Below, piece by piece: positions 27,842 to 38,052 of a stretch of DNA of 64,000 nt (positions are counted from its first letter, which is position 1; the number at the start of each line of letters is the position of its first letter). Source of the stretch: Azospirillum fermentarium. GTDB lineage: Bacteria > Pseudomonadota > Alphaproteobacteria > Azospirillales > Azospirillaceae. The stretch lies in the NCBI RefSeq assembly GCF_025961205.1, contig NZ_JAOQNH010000001.1, forward strand, positions 2,814,001-2,878,000. The letters are read 5' to 3'. The notes under the pieces are model-generated. The model was not told the origin of the DNA, ran no database searches, and saw nothing but the letters and a program-made list of their open reading frames with translations. The position numbers were made by a program, and so were the translations under genes.

Positions 27842-29293
27842 TTAGCCTTTCAGCTTTTTCGTCAGGATTTCATTGACCAGCGCCGGGTTCGCCTTGCCCT
27901 GCGTGGCCTTCATCACCTGACCGACGAAGAAGCCGAACAGCTTGTCCTTGCCGCTGCGGAATTCCTCGACCTTGCCGGCGTTGGCGGCCAGCACCGCGTC
28001 GATGGCGCCCTCGATCGCCCCGGTGTCGGTGACCTGGCGCAGCCCCTTCTTCTCCACGATGTCGGCGGGCTTCTCACCCGTCTCGAACATGGTCTCGAAC
28101 ACCTCCTTGGCGATGCGGCCGGAGATGGTGTCGTCGGCAATCAGGTCGATCAGCCCGCCCAGGTTTTCCGCCGAAACGGGGCTGTCCTCGATCTCCTTGC
28201 CGGCCTTGTTCAGATAGCCGAACAGGTCGCCGGTGACCCAGTTGGCGGCGATCTTGGGATCGCGGCCCTTGGCCACCGTCTCGAAATAATCGGCGCGCGC
28301 CTTCTCGTTCACCAGCACGCCGGCGTCATAGGCCGACAGCTTGTAATCCTCGATGAAGCGGGCCTTCTTCTCGTCGGGCAGTTCGGGCAGGGTCTTCCTG
28401 ATGTCCTCGACCCAATCGGGGTCCAGTTCCAGCGGCAGCAGGTCGGGATCGGGGAAGTAGCGGTAGTCGTGCGCCTCTTCCTTCGACCGCATGGAGCGGG
28501 TGACCAGCTTGGTGGTGTCCCACAGCCGGGTTTCCTGCACGATGGTGCCGCCCTCCTCCAGCACCTCGACCTGACGCTGCGCCTCGTACTCGATGGCGGC
28601 GATGACGAAGCGGATGGAGTTGACGTTCTTGATCTCGCAGCGGGTGCCGAACGGCGCCCCCGGACGGCGCACCGACACGTTGCAGTCGCAGCGCATGGAG
28701 CCTTCCTCCATGTTGCCGTCGCACGAGCCGATGTAGCGCAGGATCGAGCGCAGCTTGCGCAGATAGGCCCCCGCCTCTTCCGCCGACCGCAGGTCGGGTT
28801 CGGAAACGATTTCCATCAGCGCGACACCGGCCCGGTTCAGGTCGATGTAGCTCTTGGCCGGGTGCTGGTCGTGCAGCGACTTGCCGGCGTCCTGTTCCAG
28901 ATGCAGCCGGGTGATGCCGACGGTGCGCGACGTGCCGTCGGGCATGTCGAGCACCAGCTTGCCCTCGCCCACGATGGGCTGCTGGTACTGGCTGATCTGA
29001 TAGCCGGACGGCAGGTCGGCGTAGAAATAGTTCTTCCGGTCGAAGACGGAGTGATGGTTGATCTTCGCCTTCAGCCCCAGCCCGGTGCGCACCGCCTGCT
29101 CGACGCAGTATTCGTTGATGACGGGCAGCATTCCGGGAAAGGCCGCGTCAACGAAACTGACCTGGCTGTTGGGTTCGGCCCCGAAGGCGGTGGCCGCCCC
29201 GGAAAACAGCTTCGCGTTGGACGTGATCTGGGCATGGACTTCCAGCCCGATCACGATTTCCCAGTCGCCCGTTTCGCCCTGAATGTAGCTCAT
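27842..29293 (-). CDS. gatB: Asp-tRNA(Asn)/Glu-tRNA(Gln) amidotransferase subunit B
   Basis: The 483-residue subunit binds misacylated tRNA and activates it with [57 protein letters not shown] and [13 protein letters not shown] are signature segments; the C-terminal YqeY-like tail ends [18 protein letters not shown]. The ATG at 29293 ([10 protein letters not shown]) was chosen because upstream codons in frame are GC-rich filler without similarity. It follows gatA after 85 bp. Confidence 0.97.
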   Translation of the reverse strand: MSYIQGETGDWEIVIGLEVHAQITSNAKLFSGAATAFGAEPNSQVSFVDAAFPGMLPVINEYCVEQAVRTGLGLKAKINHHSVFDRKNYFYADLPSGYQISQYQQPIVGEGKLVLDMPDGTSRTVGITRLHLEQDAGKSLHDQHPAKSYIDLNRAGVALMEIVSEPDLRSAEEAGAYLRKLRSILRYIGSCDGNMEEGSMRCDCNVSVRRPGAPFGTRCEIKNVNSIRFVIAAIEYEAQRQVEVLEEGGTIVQETRLWDTTKLVTRSMRSKEEAHDYRYFPDPDLLPLELDPDWVEDIRKTLPELPDEKKARFIEDYKLSAYDAGVLVNEKARADYFETVAKGRDPKIAANWVTGDLFGYLNKAGKEIEDSPVSAENLGGLIDLIADDTISGRIAKEVFETMFETGEKPADIVEKKGLRQVTDTGAIEGAIDAVLAANAGKVEEFRSGKDKLFGFFVGQVMKATQGKANPALVNEILTKKLKG

Positions 29294-29378
29294 CGATCCG
29301 CTCTCATAGATCCCAGAAGGGATGCAAGGGCTGCCGCCCTTGCCGGGGGGTCCGGGGGGCAGCACCCCCCGGCTCACA

Positions 29379-30860
29379 TCACGCCGTAAAGCCCGGCTTG
29401 GCCGTGAACTGCGCGGCTTCCTCGATCACGCCGCCGACGCGGAACAGGGTTTCCTCGTCGAACGGCTTGCCGATGAGCTGCAGGCCCAGCGGCAGACCGT
29501 CGGCGCCCAGGCCGGCGGGCAGGCTCATGCCCGGCAGCCCGGCCAGGTTCACCGTCACCGTGAACACGTCGTTCAGGTACATCTGCACCGGATCGTCGGA
29601 ATTCTCGCCGATGGCGAAGGCACCGCTGGGAGCGGTGGGCGTCAGGATGACGTCGCAGGACTGGAACGCCGCGTCGAAATCGCCCTTGATGCGGGTCCGC
29701 ACCTTCTGCGCCTTGACGTAATAGGCGTCGTAATAGCCCGCCGACAGCACATAGGTGCCGATCAGGATGCGGCGGCGCACTTCCTTGCCGAAGCCGGCGC
29801 CGCGGGTGTTCTCGTACAGCTCGTTCAGCGAGCCGCCATCGACCCGCAGGCCGAAGCGCACGCCGTCATAGCGGGCGAGGTTGGACGAGCATTCCGCCGG
29901 GGCCACGATGTAATAGGTGGGCAGCGCGTATTTGGTGTGCGGCAGGCTGATGTCCACCGGCACCGCACCGGCGGCCTTCAGCCACTCAATGCCCTTCTGC
30001 CACATGGCCTCGATCTCGGCGGACATGCCGGGGATGCGGTATTCCTTGGGAATGCCGACGCGCAGGCCGCGGATGTCGCCGGTCAGCGCCTTTTCGAAAT
30101 CGGGCACCGGGATATCGACGCTGGTGCTGTCCTTGGGATCGAAACCGGCCATGGACCGCAGCATGATGGCGCAGTCGCGCACCGTGCGGGCCATCGGCCC
30201 CGCCTGATCCAGCGAGGAGGCGTAGGCGATGATGCCCCAGCGCGAGCAGCGGCCATAGGTCGGCTTGATGCCGGTGATGCCGCAGTACGCCGCCGGCTGG
30301 CGGATCGAGCCGCCGGTGTCGGTGCCGGTGGCGCCCAGCGCCGCGCGTGCCGCGACCACTGCCGCCGACCCGCCCGACGAGCCGCCGGGCACCAGCTTGC
30401 GCGTCCAGGTCTCCGGCGTGCCGGGGGTCCAGGGGTTCACCACGTCGCCGTGGTAGCTGGTGGTGTTGGACGAGCCCATGGCGAATTCGTCCAGGTTCAC
30501 CTTGCCCAGCATCACCGCCCCGTCGCGCCACAGGTTGGCGGTGACGGTGGATTCGTACGGCGGGACGAAGCCGTCCAGGATGTGGCTGGCCGCGGTGGTC
30601 GCCACGCCCTTGGTGCAGAACAGATCCTTGACCGCGATGGGCAGACCGTCCATCGGCCCCGCCTCCCCCTTCGCCCGGCGGGCGTCGGAAGCCTTGGCCA
30701 TCGCCAGCGCCTGTTCCGGCGTCTCGGTGATGTAGGCGTTCAGGGGGCGGATCTTTTCCATCGCCGCGACGTGGGCGGCGGTCAGCTCGGCTGCGGAAAA
30801 GCTCTTGTCGGCCAGACCCGTCAGGGCCTCGGCCATGGTCAGGTGCGTAAGCTCGGTCAT
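29379..30860 (-). CDS. gatA: Asp-tRNA(Asn)/Glu-tRNA(Gln) amidotransferase subunit A
   Basis: The 493-residue amidase subunit releases ammonia from glutamine. The catalytic triad Lys-cisSer-Ser is visible: [13 protein letters not shown] (Lys), GGSSGGSAA and [13 protein letters not shown]. Length is typical. Its ATG overlaps the gatC stop by one base (TAATG), so the two are coupled. GatCAB in alphaproteobacteria replaces a separate glutaminyl- or asparaginyl-tRNA synthetase. Confidence 0.97.
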   Translation of the reverse strand: MTELTHLTMAEALTGLADKSFSAAELTAAHVAAMEKIRPLNAYITETPEQALAMAKASDARRAKGEAGPMDGLPIAVKDLFCTKGVATTAASHILDGFVPPYESTVTANLWRDGAVMLGKVNLDEFAMGSSNTTSYHGDVVNPWTPGTPETWTRKLVPGGSSGGSAAVVAARAALGATGTDTGGSIRQPAAYCGITGIKPTYGRCSRWGIIAYASSLDQAGPMARTVRDCAIMLRSMAGFDPKDSTSVDIPVPDFEKALTGDIRGLRVGIPKEYRIPGMSAEIEAMWQKGIEWLKAAGAVPVDISLPHTKYALPTYYIVAPAECSSNLARYDGVRFGLRVDGGSLNELYENTRGAGFGKEVRRRILIGTYVLSAGYYDAYYVKAQKVRTRIKGDFDAAFQSCDVILTPTAPSGAFAIGENSDDPVQMYLNDVFTVTVNLAGLPGMSLPAGLGADGLPLGLQLIGKPFDEETLFRVGGVIEEAAQFTAKPGFTA

Positions 30861-31147
30861 TATTCGACCACCTTCGGGACCACGAAGTAACCCTCGGCCG
30901 TTTCGGGGCCGTTCTGCAGCACGGCGTCGGCGTAGCCGCCGTCCGTCACCACGTCGGCCCGGCGGCGCAGCGTCTGCGCGGCGGTGCTGGCCATCGGCGG
31001 GACGTTGCCGGTATCGACTTCGTTCAATTGCTCGATGAAGCCCAGGATCTGGCTCAGTTCGCCGGCCAGATGATCCAGTTCTTCCTCGGGCACCCGAATG
31101 CGGGCCAGATGCGCGATCTTGGCCACGGTGGCCTTGTCGAGCGACAT
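30860..31147 (-). CDS. gatC: Asp-tRNA(Asn)/Glu-tRNA(Gln) amidotransferase subunit C
   Basis: The 95-residue subunit starts [19 protein letters not shown] and has [13 protein letters not shown] and the C-terminal YFVVPKVVE, all standard for GatC, which holds A and B together. The start at 31147 was chosen over one ten codons upstream on family length. It is first in gatCAB. Confidence 0.96.
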   Translation of the reverse strand: MSLDKATVAKIAHLARIRVPEEELDHLAGELSQILGFIEQLNEVDTGNVPPMASTAAQTLRRRADVVTDGGYADAVLQNGPETAEGYFVVPKVVE

Positions 31148-31215
31148 GCCTGTTACTCTCTTCCGCGACGTCAACAATCAAGGCCGCGAGGCTATCACCC
31201 GCCGCGCGGCAGAGC

Positions 31216-31253
31216 AACGCCGCGCGCCACACCGATGGGCGGCGCGCGGCGTT
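31216..31253 (-). terminator. GC-rich hairpin between small gene and gatC
   Basis: AACGCCGCGCGCC and GGCGCGCGGCGTT form a perfect 13-bp stem around a 12-nt loop. No U tract follows on either strand, so it could be a factor-assisted terminator of the upstream small gene or an mRNA structure. Confidence 0.4.
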
Positions 31254-31290
31254 TCCGGTCCGGGCAGGCCCCCCGCGGGGGCCGCCGCCC

Positions 31291-31518
31291 TTACTTGGAA
31301 CGGATGACGGGGGTGAGCTGGTCGCCCCAGTTGCCCGATTCGTTGTGGTAACGGGCCGTGCGCATCAGCTCGACGGTGATGCCGAGATCGACGGCCTTGA
31401 CCACGGATTCGTTCAGACGGTGCAGGTTGTTGGCAAGAATGCGGATGGCGCTTTCCTGCTCGGGCGTCAGGGCCGAACCTTCATCCGGCGGCGCATCCTG
31501 AAAGCCTTTGGTGCTCAT
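31291..31518 (-). CDS. Conserved-looking small hypothetical protein
   Basis: The 75-residue protein ([20 protein letters not shown]...) has a helical middle, [20 protein letters not shown], and ends [20 protein letters not shown]. Codon use resembles the neighbours and AAGGAAAAG precedes the start, so it is probably real. No family recognised. It lies upstream of gatC in the same direction. Confidence 0.6.
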   Translation of the reverse strand: MSTKGFQDAPPDEGSALTPEQESAIRILANNLHRLNESVVKAVDLGITVELMRTARYHNESGNWGDQLTPVIRSK

Positions 31519-31707
31519 CGTGGCTTTTCCTTCCCCTGGTTCGTGGTGGCATCACGCCCACCATGGCAAAAGTCTTTAACACATTGGCGGTGCAGCACAA
31601 GCCCGCGCAACGTCCGTCTTTCGCACGGTCCCCTTTGCACACCACCCCGCATCCGGCCTACGCTGATGGTCCGACCACCACAGATCCCGCCGTCAAGGAA
31701 AGATCCG

Positions 31708-32577
31708 ATGACCACCGCTCCTCTCTCCGTCGCGTTCCTGGGCCTGGGCGTCATGGGCGGCCCCATGGCCGGGCATCTGGCCAAGGCCGGCCATGCCGTG
31801 ACCGTGAGCAACCGCACCCAGGCCAAGGCCGACGCCTGGGCCGCTCAGCATCCGGGCCGGGCCGCCCCCTCGCCGGAATCGGCGGTGGCCGGGGCCGACA
31901 TCGTGTTCATGTGCGTGGGCGGCGACGACGACGTGCGCGCCGTGGGCGGTGCGGCCCTGGCGGCCATGAAGCCGGGGGCCGTGCTGGTGGACCACACCAC
32001 CGCGTCGGCCCAGGTGGCCCGCGAGATGGCGGACAAGGCGGCCAGCACCGGCCATCACTTCCTCGACGCCCCCGTGTCGGGCGGCCAGGCGGGGGCCGAG
32101 AACGGCGTGCTGACCGTCATGGTGGGCGGCGACCCGGCGGTGTTCGAACGGGTCAAGCCGGTGATGGACGCCTACAGCCGGTCCGTCGTGCTGATGGGGC
32201 CGGCGGGGGCCGGGCAATTGACCAAGATGGTCAACCAGATCTGCATCGCCGGCCTGCTCCAGGGGCTGTCGGAGGCGCTGGCCTTTGCCGGCAAGGCGGG
32301 ACTCGACGCCAAGCGCGCGCTCGACGTCATTTCCAAGGGGGCGGCGCAGTCGTGGCAGATGGAAAACCGCGGCCACACCATGGTCGATGACCGCTTCGAC
32401 TTCGGCTTCGCCGTCGATTGGATGCGCAAGGATCTGGGCATCTGCCTGGACGAGGCGCGGGCCAACGGCGCCACCCTGCCCATGACGGCGCTGGTGGACC
32501 AGTTCTATGGCGATGTGCAGGCGATGGGCGGGGGCCGCTGGGACACCTCCAGCCTCATCAAGCGTCTGCGGGGCTGA
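31708..32577 (+). CDS. Beta-hydroxyacid dehydrogenase (3-hydroxyisobutyrate / tartronate semialdehyde reductase-like)
   Basis: The 289-residue NAD(P)-dependent enzyme starts SVAFLGLGVMGGPMAGHLAKAGH, the Rossmann GxGxMGxxMxxxL signature. FLDAPVSGGQAGAENG is the substrate-binding loop and GAGQLTKMVNQIC carries the catalytic lysine (TKMVNQ). The family reduces or oxidises 3-hydroxyisobutyrate, tartronate semialdehyde or related acids; sequence alone does not choose. It has its own promoter region and precedes hisG by 100 bp. Confidence 0.92.
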   Translation: MTTAPLSVAFLGLGVMGGPMAGHLAKAGHAVTVSNRTQAKADAWAAQHPGRAAPSPESAVAGADIVFMCVGGDDDVRAVGGAALAAMKPGAVLVDHTTASAQVAREMADKAASTGHHFLDAPVSGGQAGAENGVLTVMVGGDPAVFERVKPVMDAYSRSVVLMGPAGAGQLTKMVNQICIAGLLQGLSEALAFAGKAGLDAKRALDVISKGAAQSWQMENRGHTMVDDRFDFGFAVDWMRKDLGICLDEARANGATLPMTALVDQFYGDVQAMGGGRWDTSSLIKRLRG

Positions 32578-32676
32578 TCCTCAACCTGCAAACTCGTGAC
32601 GGGGTTGCGGAATGTGCTATCACTCCGATCCAGCCCCGTCACCGTTACGGGCCGTCATCCGTCCAGGAGAGTTTTC

Positions 32677-33387
32677 GTGAGCGCCGACACCCATGCCCCC
32701 GGTCCTCAGGACATCGCCCCCGCGCCCGACGACGCGCTGGTGCTGGCGCTGCCCAAGGGGCGCATCCTGAAGGAGCTGCGGCCGTTGCTGACCCACGCCG
32801 GCATCGTGCCGGAAGCGGAGTTCGACAACGACAACAGCCGCCTGTTGCGTTTCGCCACCAACGTCCCGAACCTCAGCATCATCCGGGTGCGGTCGTTCGA
32901 CGTGGCGACCTTCGTGGCGTTCGGGGCGGCGCATCTGGGCGTGGCCGGCAACGACGTCCTGATGGAATTCGATTACCCCGAGATCTACGCGCCGCTGGAT
33001 CTGGGCATCGGCCATTGCCGCCTGTCGGTCGCCGAGCCGAAAGAGCTGATGGAAAACGACGACCCGTCGCGGTGGAGCCATGTGCGCGTCGCCACCAAAT
33101 ACCCCGAGGTGACCAAGCGGCACTTTGCCGCGCGGGGTGTCCAGGCCGAGTGCATCAAGCTGAACGGCGCCATGGAACTGGCCCCTACGCTGGGCCTGTG
33201 CCGGCGCATCGTGGATCTGGTGTCCACCGGCTCGACGCTGAAGGCCAACGGGCTGGTGGAGGTGGAGAACATCGCCGAGGTGTCCTCCCGCCTGATCGTC
33301 AACCGCGCCGCGTTCAAGACGCGGCCCGATGAAATCTCCAACTGGATCGAACGTTTCCGGGAGGCCGTGAATGCCGCTCAGGCTTGA
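32677..33387 (+). CDS. hisG: ATP phosphoribosyltransferase, short form
   Basis: The 236-residue enzyme catalyses the first step of histidine synthesis. [18 protein letters not shown] opens the catalytic domain, [11 protein letters not shown] and the PRPP loop region [17 protein letters not shown] follow. The C-terminal regulatory domain is missing, so it is the short HisG that needs HisZ; no hisZ is in this window. The GTG at 32677 has AGGAGAG upstream. Its 3' end overlaps hisD by 17 bp. Confidence 0.95.
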   Translation: MSADTHAPGPQDIAPAPDDALVLALPKGRILKELRPLLTHAGIVPEAEFDNDNSRLLRFATNVPNLSIIRVRSFDVATFVAFGAAHLGVAGNDVLMEFDYPEIYAPLDLGIGHCRLSVAEPKELMENDDPSRWSHVRVATKYPEVTKRHFAARGVQAECIKLNGAMELAPTLGLCRRIVDLVSTGSTLKANGLVEVENIAEVSSRLIVNRAAFKTRPDEISNWIERFREAVNAAQA

Positions 33388-34675
33388 TATCCGCGACGCC
33401 GGTTTCGCCCAGGGTTTCACCACCCTGCTCCACGCCAAGCGCGAGGTGAGCGAGGATGTCCAGGCCATCGTCCACGGCATTCTGGACGACGTGCGCACCC
33501 GCGGCGACGACGCCCTGATCGACTACACCGCGCGCTTCGACCGCATGACGCTCACCGCGGACCGCCTGCGCATCGGCGCGGACGAGGTGCAGGCGGCGCT
33601 GACCCGGTGCAGTGCGGAGCTTCTGGCCGCCCTCGACCTGGCGGCGGAGCGGATCGAGGCGTTCCACCGCATCCAGCTTCCCGGCGTCACCGATTACCGC
33701 GATGCCGCGGGCGTGCGGCTGGGGGCGCGCTGGACCGCCGTGGGGGCCGCCGGCCTCTACGTGCCGGGCGGCACGGCATCCTACCCGTCGTCGGTGCTGA
33801 TGAACGCGCTGCCGGCCCGCGTGGCGGGGGTGGAGCGGATCGTCATGGTGGTGCCCACCCCCGACGACACGCTGAACCCGCTGGTGCTGGCCGCCGCCCA
33901 CCGCTGCGGCATCACCGAGATCTACCGCATCGGCGGGGCGCAGGCGGTGGGGGCGCTGGCCTACGGCACCGCCACCATCCGGCCGGTGGACAAGATCGTC
34001 GGTCCCGGCAACGCCTTCGTCGCCGCGGCCAAGCGGCAGGTCTACGGCACCGTCGGCATCGACAGCATCGCCGGCCCGTCGGAAATCCTGGTGGTGGCCG
34101 ATGGAAAGAACGATCCCGCCTGGATCGCCGCCGACCTGCTGTCGCAGGCCGAGCACGACACCTCGGCCCAGGCCATCCTGATCACCGACGACGCGGGCTT
34201 CGCCGATGCGGTGGCCGCGGCGGTGGACGATCACCTGACCCGCCTGAACCGCCCGGCCATCGCCGGGGAAAGCTGGCGCGAACACGGGGCGATCATCCTG
34301 GTGCGCGACCTGTTGGCCGATGCCCCGGCGCTGGTGGACCAGTTGGCGCCCGAGCATCTGGAACTGGCGGTGGACGACCCGGACGCGCTGGCGGCCACCA
34401 TCCGCAACGCCGGCGCCATCTTCCTGGGCCGCTACACGCCGGAAGCCATCGGCGATTACGTGGCCGGGCCGAACCACGTGCTGCCCACCGCGCGCAGCGC
34501 CCGCTTCTCCTCCGGCCTCAACGTGCTGGATTTCATGAAGCGGACCACCTTCGTCGCGTGCGACGCCCGATCCCTGAACGCCATCGGCCCGGCGGCGGTG
34601 ACGCTGGCCGAATCGGAAGGGCTGGGGGCGCACGCCCTGTCCGTGGCCATCCGCCTGAAGGGAGGCACCGCGTGA
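33371..34675 (+). CDS. hisD: Histidinol dehydrogenase
   Basis: The 434-residue zinc enzyme oxidises histidinol to histidine. [53 protein letters not shown] and [17 protein letters not shown] are the family blocks; QLAPEHLEL and GPNHVLPT contain substrate ligands. Overlap with hisG (17 bp) and the next gene (GTGA) shows an operon. Confidence 0.97.
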   Translation: MPLRLDIRDAGFAQGFTTLLHAKREVSEDVQAIVHGILDDVRTRGDDALIDYTARFDRMTLTADRLRIGADEVQAALTRCSAELLAALDLAAERIEAFHRIQLPGVTDYRDAAGVRLGARWTAVGAAGLYVPGGTASYPSSVLMNALPARVAGVERIVMVVPTPDDTLNPLVLAAAHRCGITEIYRIGGAQAVGALAYGTATIRPVDKIVGPGNAFVAAAKRQVYGTVGIDSIAGPSEILVVADGKNDPAWIAADLLSQAEHDTSAQAILITDDAGFADAVAAAVDDHLTRLNRPAIAGESWREHGAIILVRDLLADAPALVDQLAPEHLELAVDDPDALAATIRNAGAIFLGRYTPEAIGDYVAGPNHVLPTARSARFSSGLNVLDFMKRTTFVACDARSLNAIGPAAVTLAESEGLGAHALSVAIRLKGGTA

Positions 34676-35154
34676 GCGCCAAGACCAGCCGCCGCATCGT
34701 TCACGTCACCCTGGACGAAAAGACCGTCGTCCGCCGCAAGCCGGAGGTGGAGCACGAACGTGCCGTCGCCATCTTCGACCTGCTGGAGGAAAACGAATTC
34801 TGCCTGTGCGACCACGCGGAGGCCGGTCCCTATCACCTGCACCTGTCCATCGAGGACAACCGGCTGATCTTCGACGTGCGCGACAGCGACGACGGCGGGC
34901 TGGACAAGGTGGTGCTGCCGATCACCGGGTTCCGGTCGATCGTGCGCGACTATTTCATCATCTGCGAGAGCTATTACAACGCCATCAAGAAGGCCACGCC
35001 GTCCCAGATCGAAGCGGTCGATATGGGGCGCCGCGGCCTGCACAACGAAGGCTCGGAACTGCTGCGCGAGCGGCTGGCGGGCAAGGTGGATCTGGACCTG
35101 CAGACGGCGCGGCGGCTGTTCACGCTGATCTGCGTCCTGCACATTCGCGGCTGA
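34672..35154 (+). CDS. UPF0262 family protein
   Basis: The 160-residue protein from GTG 34672 has RRIVHVTLDEKTVVRRKPEVEHERAVAIFDLLEEN and FRSIVRDYFIICESYYNAIK, the UPF0262 pattern found downstream of hisD in alphaproteobacteria. Function is unknown. GGAGG precedes the start, which overlaps the hisD stop by four bases. Confidence 0.92.
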   Translation: MSAKTSRRIVHVTLDEKTVVRRKPEVEHERAVAIFDLLEENEFCLCDHAEAGPYHLHLSIEDNRLIFDVRDSDDGGLDKVVLPITGFRSIVRDYFIICESYYNAIKKATPSQIEAVDMGRRGLHNEGSELLRERLAGKVDLDLQTARRLFTLICVLHIRG

Positions 35155-35180
35155 ACGGCAACGGCGGAACGGCGTTTCTC

Positions 35181-35642
35181 ATGGCCCATGTCCTACAGCC
35201 GCTTCCCGTGGGCAGCGTGCTGTTCGCCTGCACCTACAACATGATCCGGTCGCCCATGGCGGCGGGGCTGCTGCGCCATTTCCTGGGCCACAAGATCTTT
35301 GTGGATTCCGCCGGGGTGCGGGATGCGGACGAGATCGACCCCTTCGTCGTCGCGGTGATGGAGGAGCTGGGCATCGACCTGTCCCGCCATGTCTGCAAGA
35401 CGTTCGAGGAGCTGGAGGACACCTCCTTCGACCTCATCATCTCCCTGTCGCCGGAAGCGCAGCACCGGGCCATCGAAATGACCCGCACCATGGCCTGCGA
35501 CGTGGAATTCTGGCCCACCTTCGACCCCACCCTGGTGGACGGCAACCGCCATGCCATGCTGGAGGCGTACCGCAAGGTGCGCGACGGGCTGCTGGAACGG
35601 GTGAAGGAGCGCTTCCCCCTCAGCCGCGGACCCAGCGTCTAG
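35181..35642 (+). CDS. Low-molecular-weight protein tyrosine phosphatase / ArsC-like protein
   Basis: The 153-residue protein has SVLFACTYNMIRSPMAAGLL, the LMW-PTP loop C-X5-R-S (Cys in FACTYNMIRS), and FDLIISLSPEAQHR plus FWPTFDP, where the general-acid Asp is expected in a DP motif. This gene regularly follows UPF0262 in alphaproteobacterial hisGD clusters. In many relatives infA comes next; here it does not. Phosphatase activity is inferred from the loop; an arsenate reductase role is less likely. Confidence 0.88.
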   Translation: MAHVLQPLPVGSVLFACTYNMIRSPMAAGLLRHFLGHKIFVDSAGVRDADEIDPFVVAVMEELGIDLSRHVCKTFEELEDTSFDLIISLSPEAQHRAIEMTRTMACDVEFWPTFDPTLVDGNRHAMLEAYRKVRDGLLERVKERFPLSRGPSV

Positions 35643-36093
35643 GGACTATATGACGGTTTTTTGTCGTTAAAATTATATTTTTATCACTACGCGATAAATA
35701 GGGAATTGACTCCCCCGCCGCCCGGCTGTAGAAACAGGGACAGACGGGACCACCGTCTCGCGGGAATTTGACCTCAGCAGCTTGCGCCGCGTCACCAAAC
35801 GCTAAAGCGCCACGATACCGTCGTGGGTCTTTGTCCGATTTTGGATTGTCAGGAGACTCCGGGCATGACCACCCTTTTGCTTGCCCCCGGCATGATTGTG
35901 AAGCGCCGCTCCCCCGCCCCTCCGATGAGCCGGCTGTGTCCCATGTGTGGCCCCTGTGGAACCGGGATGCGTTGCGGCTGTTGAGCCGCGCATCCCATTC
36001 CCATGGGCTGTCCCCATGGCCCCTACCGATCTGTTCTCTGACGAATCAAGCCGGGCGGACGCTTGTGAGCGCCCCGGTGCAGGAGCGACGACC
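35643..36093. other. 451-bp intergenic region without a convincing gene
   Basis: The first 60 bp are AT-rich and include TTTATC-ACTACGC-GATAAA (35680-35698), a small inverted repeat that could be an operator or weak terminator, and a GACGG/CCGTC hairpin near 35741-35757. The rest is GC-rich with no supported coding frame. It probably holds the promoter of the 66-residue gene at 36094. A small RNA cannot be excluded. Confidence 0.35.
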
Positions 36094-36294
36094 ATGACCA
36101 ACACCAACGCTTTCGCCATCGAAGTCCACGGAACCCCCGCCGGTCTGGTGGTGGGTGGGCACGGCGGCTACACCTTCTTCGCGTCCGACTGGGCGTTCAA
36201 GGAACTGGACCGCCGGGTGTTCCGCCACGTCCGCCACGCCGAACGCGCCGCCGCCCAGGTGCTGGCCGGCAAGCCCCTGGCCCGCAGCCGGTAA
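36094..36294 (+). CDS. 66-residue hypothetical protein
   Basis: The protein (MTNTNAFAIEVHGTPAGLVV...) has a beta-rich first half, GHGGYTFFASDWAFKELD, and a basic helical end, RRVFRHVRHAERAAAQVLAG. CAGGAG lies 9 bp before the ATG and a strong terminator follows 35 bp after the stop, so it is a single-gene transcription unit. No family recognised. Confidence 0.65.
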   Translation: MTNTNAFAIEVHGTPAGLVVGGHGGYTFFASDWAFKELDRRVFRHVRHAERAAAQVLAGKPLARSR

Positions 36295-36328
36295 CCGATA
36301 CCGCGCCACGGATCACGCACACGAAAAT

Positions 36329-36369
36329 GGCCCCGCACGGGTGTTCCCCGCGCGGGGCCGTCTTTTTTC
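36329..36369 (+). terminator. Rho-independent terminator
   Basis: GGCCCCGC and GCGGGGCC pair around a 14-nt loop and are followed by GTCTTTTTTC. It ends the 66-residue gene and may also act against the converging gene at 36394. Confidence 0.85.
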
Positions 36370-36393
36370 ATGCTGGGGTCCGGGGGATGCGGA

Positions 36394-36987
36394 TCACACC
36401 GTGACCGACACCCGCCCGCCGGATGACGCGCCGGCACTGCCGGAAACGCCCGCCGCGGGGACGGCGGTGCCCACCGCCGGCACGCTTCCCGTTCCGCCCC
36501 CCTGCCCGCCCAGCGTGGCGGCGGCCTGATAGAGGGCGGCGGCGGACGTGCCGGAGCCGCGGTTGCCGGTGGCGGAAAAGCCCCCCGCCGTGCGGCCATC
36601 GGTGGCTGTGCCGTCCGTCTGGCCGGTGGCGGGCGTCTCCCCGCTCCGTCTGTTGACGGTGGCACCCTGGCCGGATGCGGAATCGTGGCTCAGATTGGCG
36701 CGGCGGTATTCCTCCACCACCTGCTCGGCGGGGATCTGGTCGCGGGTGGCGCCGGTGTCGGGGTCGCGGTAGAACAGCACGGCCAGCCGGGCCGCCTGAT
36801 CGTAGCGGACGACCGGGCTGATGTAGATGAAGCCGGAGCTTGCTCCGGCGGCGCCGGACGAATCACCCGTGGATGCCGCCGCCCCGGAGGCAACGGCACT
36901 GCTTCCCGCACCGGCGCTGGACGCGCTCCGCGGGGTGGCGGCGGCGGAACGTGCCAACGCGATGCTGTCGATCGCTTTGACGTCCAT
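36394..36987 (-). CDS. FlaG-like low-complexity protein
   Basis: The 197-residue protein starts MDVKAIDSIALARSAAATPR. Residues 50-95 contain FIYISPVVRYDQAARLAVLF followed by a DTGATRDQIP-AEQVVEEYRRA segment, which resembles FlaG, where a central strand pair is followed by 'TGEVIRQIPPE'. Both flanks are Ala/Ser/Gly/Thr-rich and disordered. FlaG affects flagellar filament length. No flagellin gene is near, so the role is tentative. GGAGG precedes the ATG. Confidence 0.55.
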   Translation of the reverse strand: MDVKAIDSIALARSAAATPRSASSAGAGSSAVASGAAASTGDSSGAAGASSGFIYISPVVRYDQAARLAVLFYRDPDTGATRDQIPAEQVVEEYRRANLSHDSASGQGATVNRRSGETPATGQTDGTATDGRTAGGFSATGNRGSGTSAAALYQAAATLGGQGGGTGSVPAVGTAVPAAGVSGSAGASSGGRVSVTV

Positions 36988-37032
36988 GGCTGCCTCCGCT
37001 CAACCGGCTGCGAAAGACCGCGAACGGATCGA

Positions 37033-37260
37033 TCAGACCACGATGTTCAGGTTGTTGCCGCGGGTGGCGGTGACCTGTCCGGGGCTGGGCGGCTGGTTGT
37101 TGGCCGCCTGTGCATCGCGGGTGCTGTTGCTGTTGTCCTGCGATTGCTGATTGGGATCCTGAACCTGCTGAACGGACGCCGTGGGGCCGCTCTGCAGCGC
37201 CGTGGTGGAGGGCTGATAGCCACCGTACCCACCATAGCCGCCGACACCGTTGATGCCCAT
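37033..37260 (-). CDS. Small Gly/Tyr- and Gln/Asn-rich hypothetical protein
   Basis: The 75-residue protein begins MGINGVGGYGGYGGYQPS and continues with a Gln/Asn/Ser-rich tail ending ATRGNNLNIVV. GAGGG lies before the ATG. Low complexity makes family assignment impossible. It lies 45 bp upstream of the FlaG-like gene in the same direction and may share a transcript with it. Confidence 0.5.
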   Translation of the reverse strand: MGINGVGGYGGYGGYQPSTTALQSGPTASVQQVQDPNQQSQDNSNSTRDAQAANNQPPSPGQVTATRGNNLNIVV

Positions 37261-37377
37261 CGCCCTCTCCCTCGCACGAGTGGATAACACCCGGTTAAAA
37301 AGGGTAGGCAAAAAATGCCCATTGCGCAAGGGATCAAACGCCGCATGGGCACGCATGGCCGGTCAGCCCGGCGGGGA

Positions 37378-37815
37378 TCAGTCCTCCGGCCAGAAGGCTT
37401 CATCCATGAGTTGTTCGAACGGCCAGGGGCAGGTTGCAGGGAAGGGTGCTGCGGACAGGCCGGTTTCCGCGGCCGCTTCACGGCGTGCTCGCCGATAGGA
37501 TGCCTCAACCGATTCCGGGAGCCGGCCCTTGAGGCTGGGGTTATCCGCCAAATGATCAATCAGATCATCCCGCGTGTTGGCAATGGACGCCTCCCACAAC
37601 GTGCCCCGCCGGCTTGGCTGATACTGCCACTTCAGCAGGTGGGGCACGAGCACCGTCAGCCGGCTGACCAATTCGCGCTTTTCACTGCGGCCCATGCTCC
37701 CGATCTCCTCAGCGATGTTCGCGATGTCGGCGGCGGACAGTTTCCCCGCCCGGAGCAAGGCCGCCTGTTCATTGGCCCAGGCGTAGAAGCCGCTTTCGTA
37801 GAGGCTCGTGCCCAT
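37378..37815 (-). CDS. DUF29 family protein
   Basis: The 145-residue protein has SLYESGFYAWANEQAALLR, DIANIAEEIGSMGRSEKREL and LVPHLLKWQYQPSRRG, the DUF29 pattern seen widely in cyanobacteria and alphaproteobacteria. Function is unknown. Its start is 27 bp from the oldest repeat of CRISPR array 2; DUF29 genes are not a known part of CRISPR systems, so the closeness is probably chance. Confidence 0.88.
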   Translation of the reverse strand: MGTSLYESGFYAWANEQAALLRAGKLSAADIANIAEEIGSMGRSEKRELVSRLTVLVPHLLKWQYQPSRRGTLWEASIANTRDDLIDHLADNPSLKGRLPESVEASYRRARREAAAETGLSAAPFPATCPWPFEQLMDEAFWPED

Positions 37816-37841
37816 AACGAGATCTCCTCGTCCTCATTCTC

Positions 37842-38052
37842 GGGTTCATCCCTGCGCGTTCAGGGGAAAGCGATTCGCCGGCATGGTCGGTGATTCCCTG
37901 GGGGTTCATCCCTGCGCGTGCAGGGGAAAGACCTTTCCCAGCTCTTCCACGACATAGGCTTCGGGTTCATCCCTGCGCGTGCAGGGGAAAGAATTTCGCC
38001 CAGGCGTCCAACATGCTGTAGCTGGGTTCATCCCTGCGCGTGCAGGGGAAAG
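37842..38052 (-). CRISPR. CRISPR array 2: 4 repeats, 3 spacers, minus strand
   Basis: Repeats start at 37842, 37902, 37963 and 38024. The three leader-side copies are exact reverse complements of the array 1 repeat; the leftmost has GCGTTCAGG instead of GCGTGCAGG and marks the old end. Spacers are 32, 32 and 31 nt. Leader-proximal end is on the right. No cas gene adjoins, so crRNAs must be made by the type I-E proteins encoded at 1976-12850. Confidence 0.96.

Noticed and set aside
35643..36093. Possible small RNA or riboswitch
   Set aside because: Only short, weak stems were found and no known riboswitch pattern fits.
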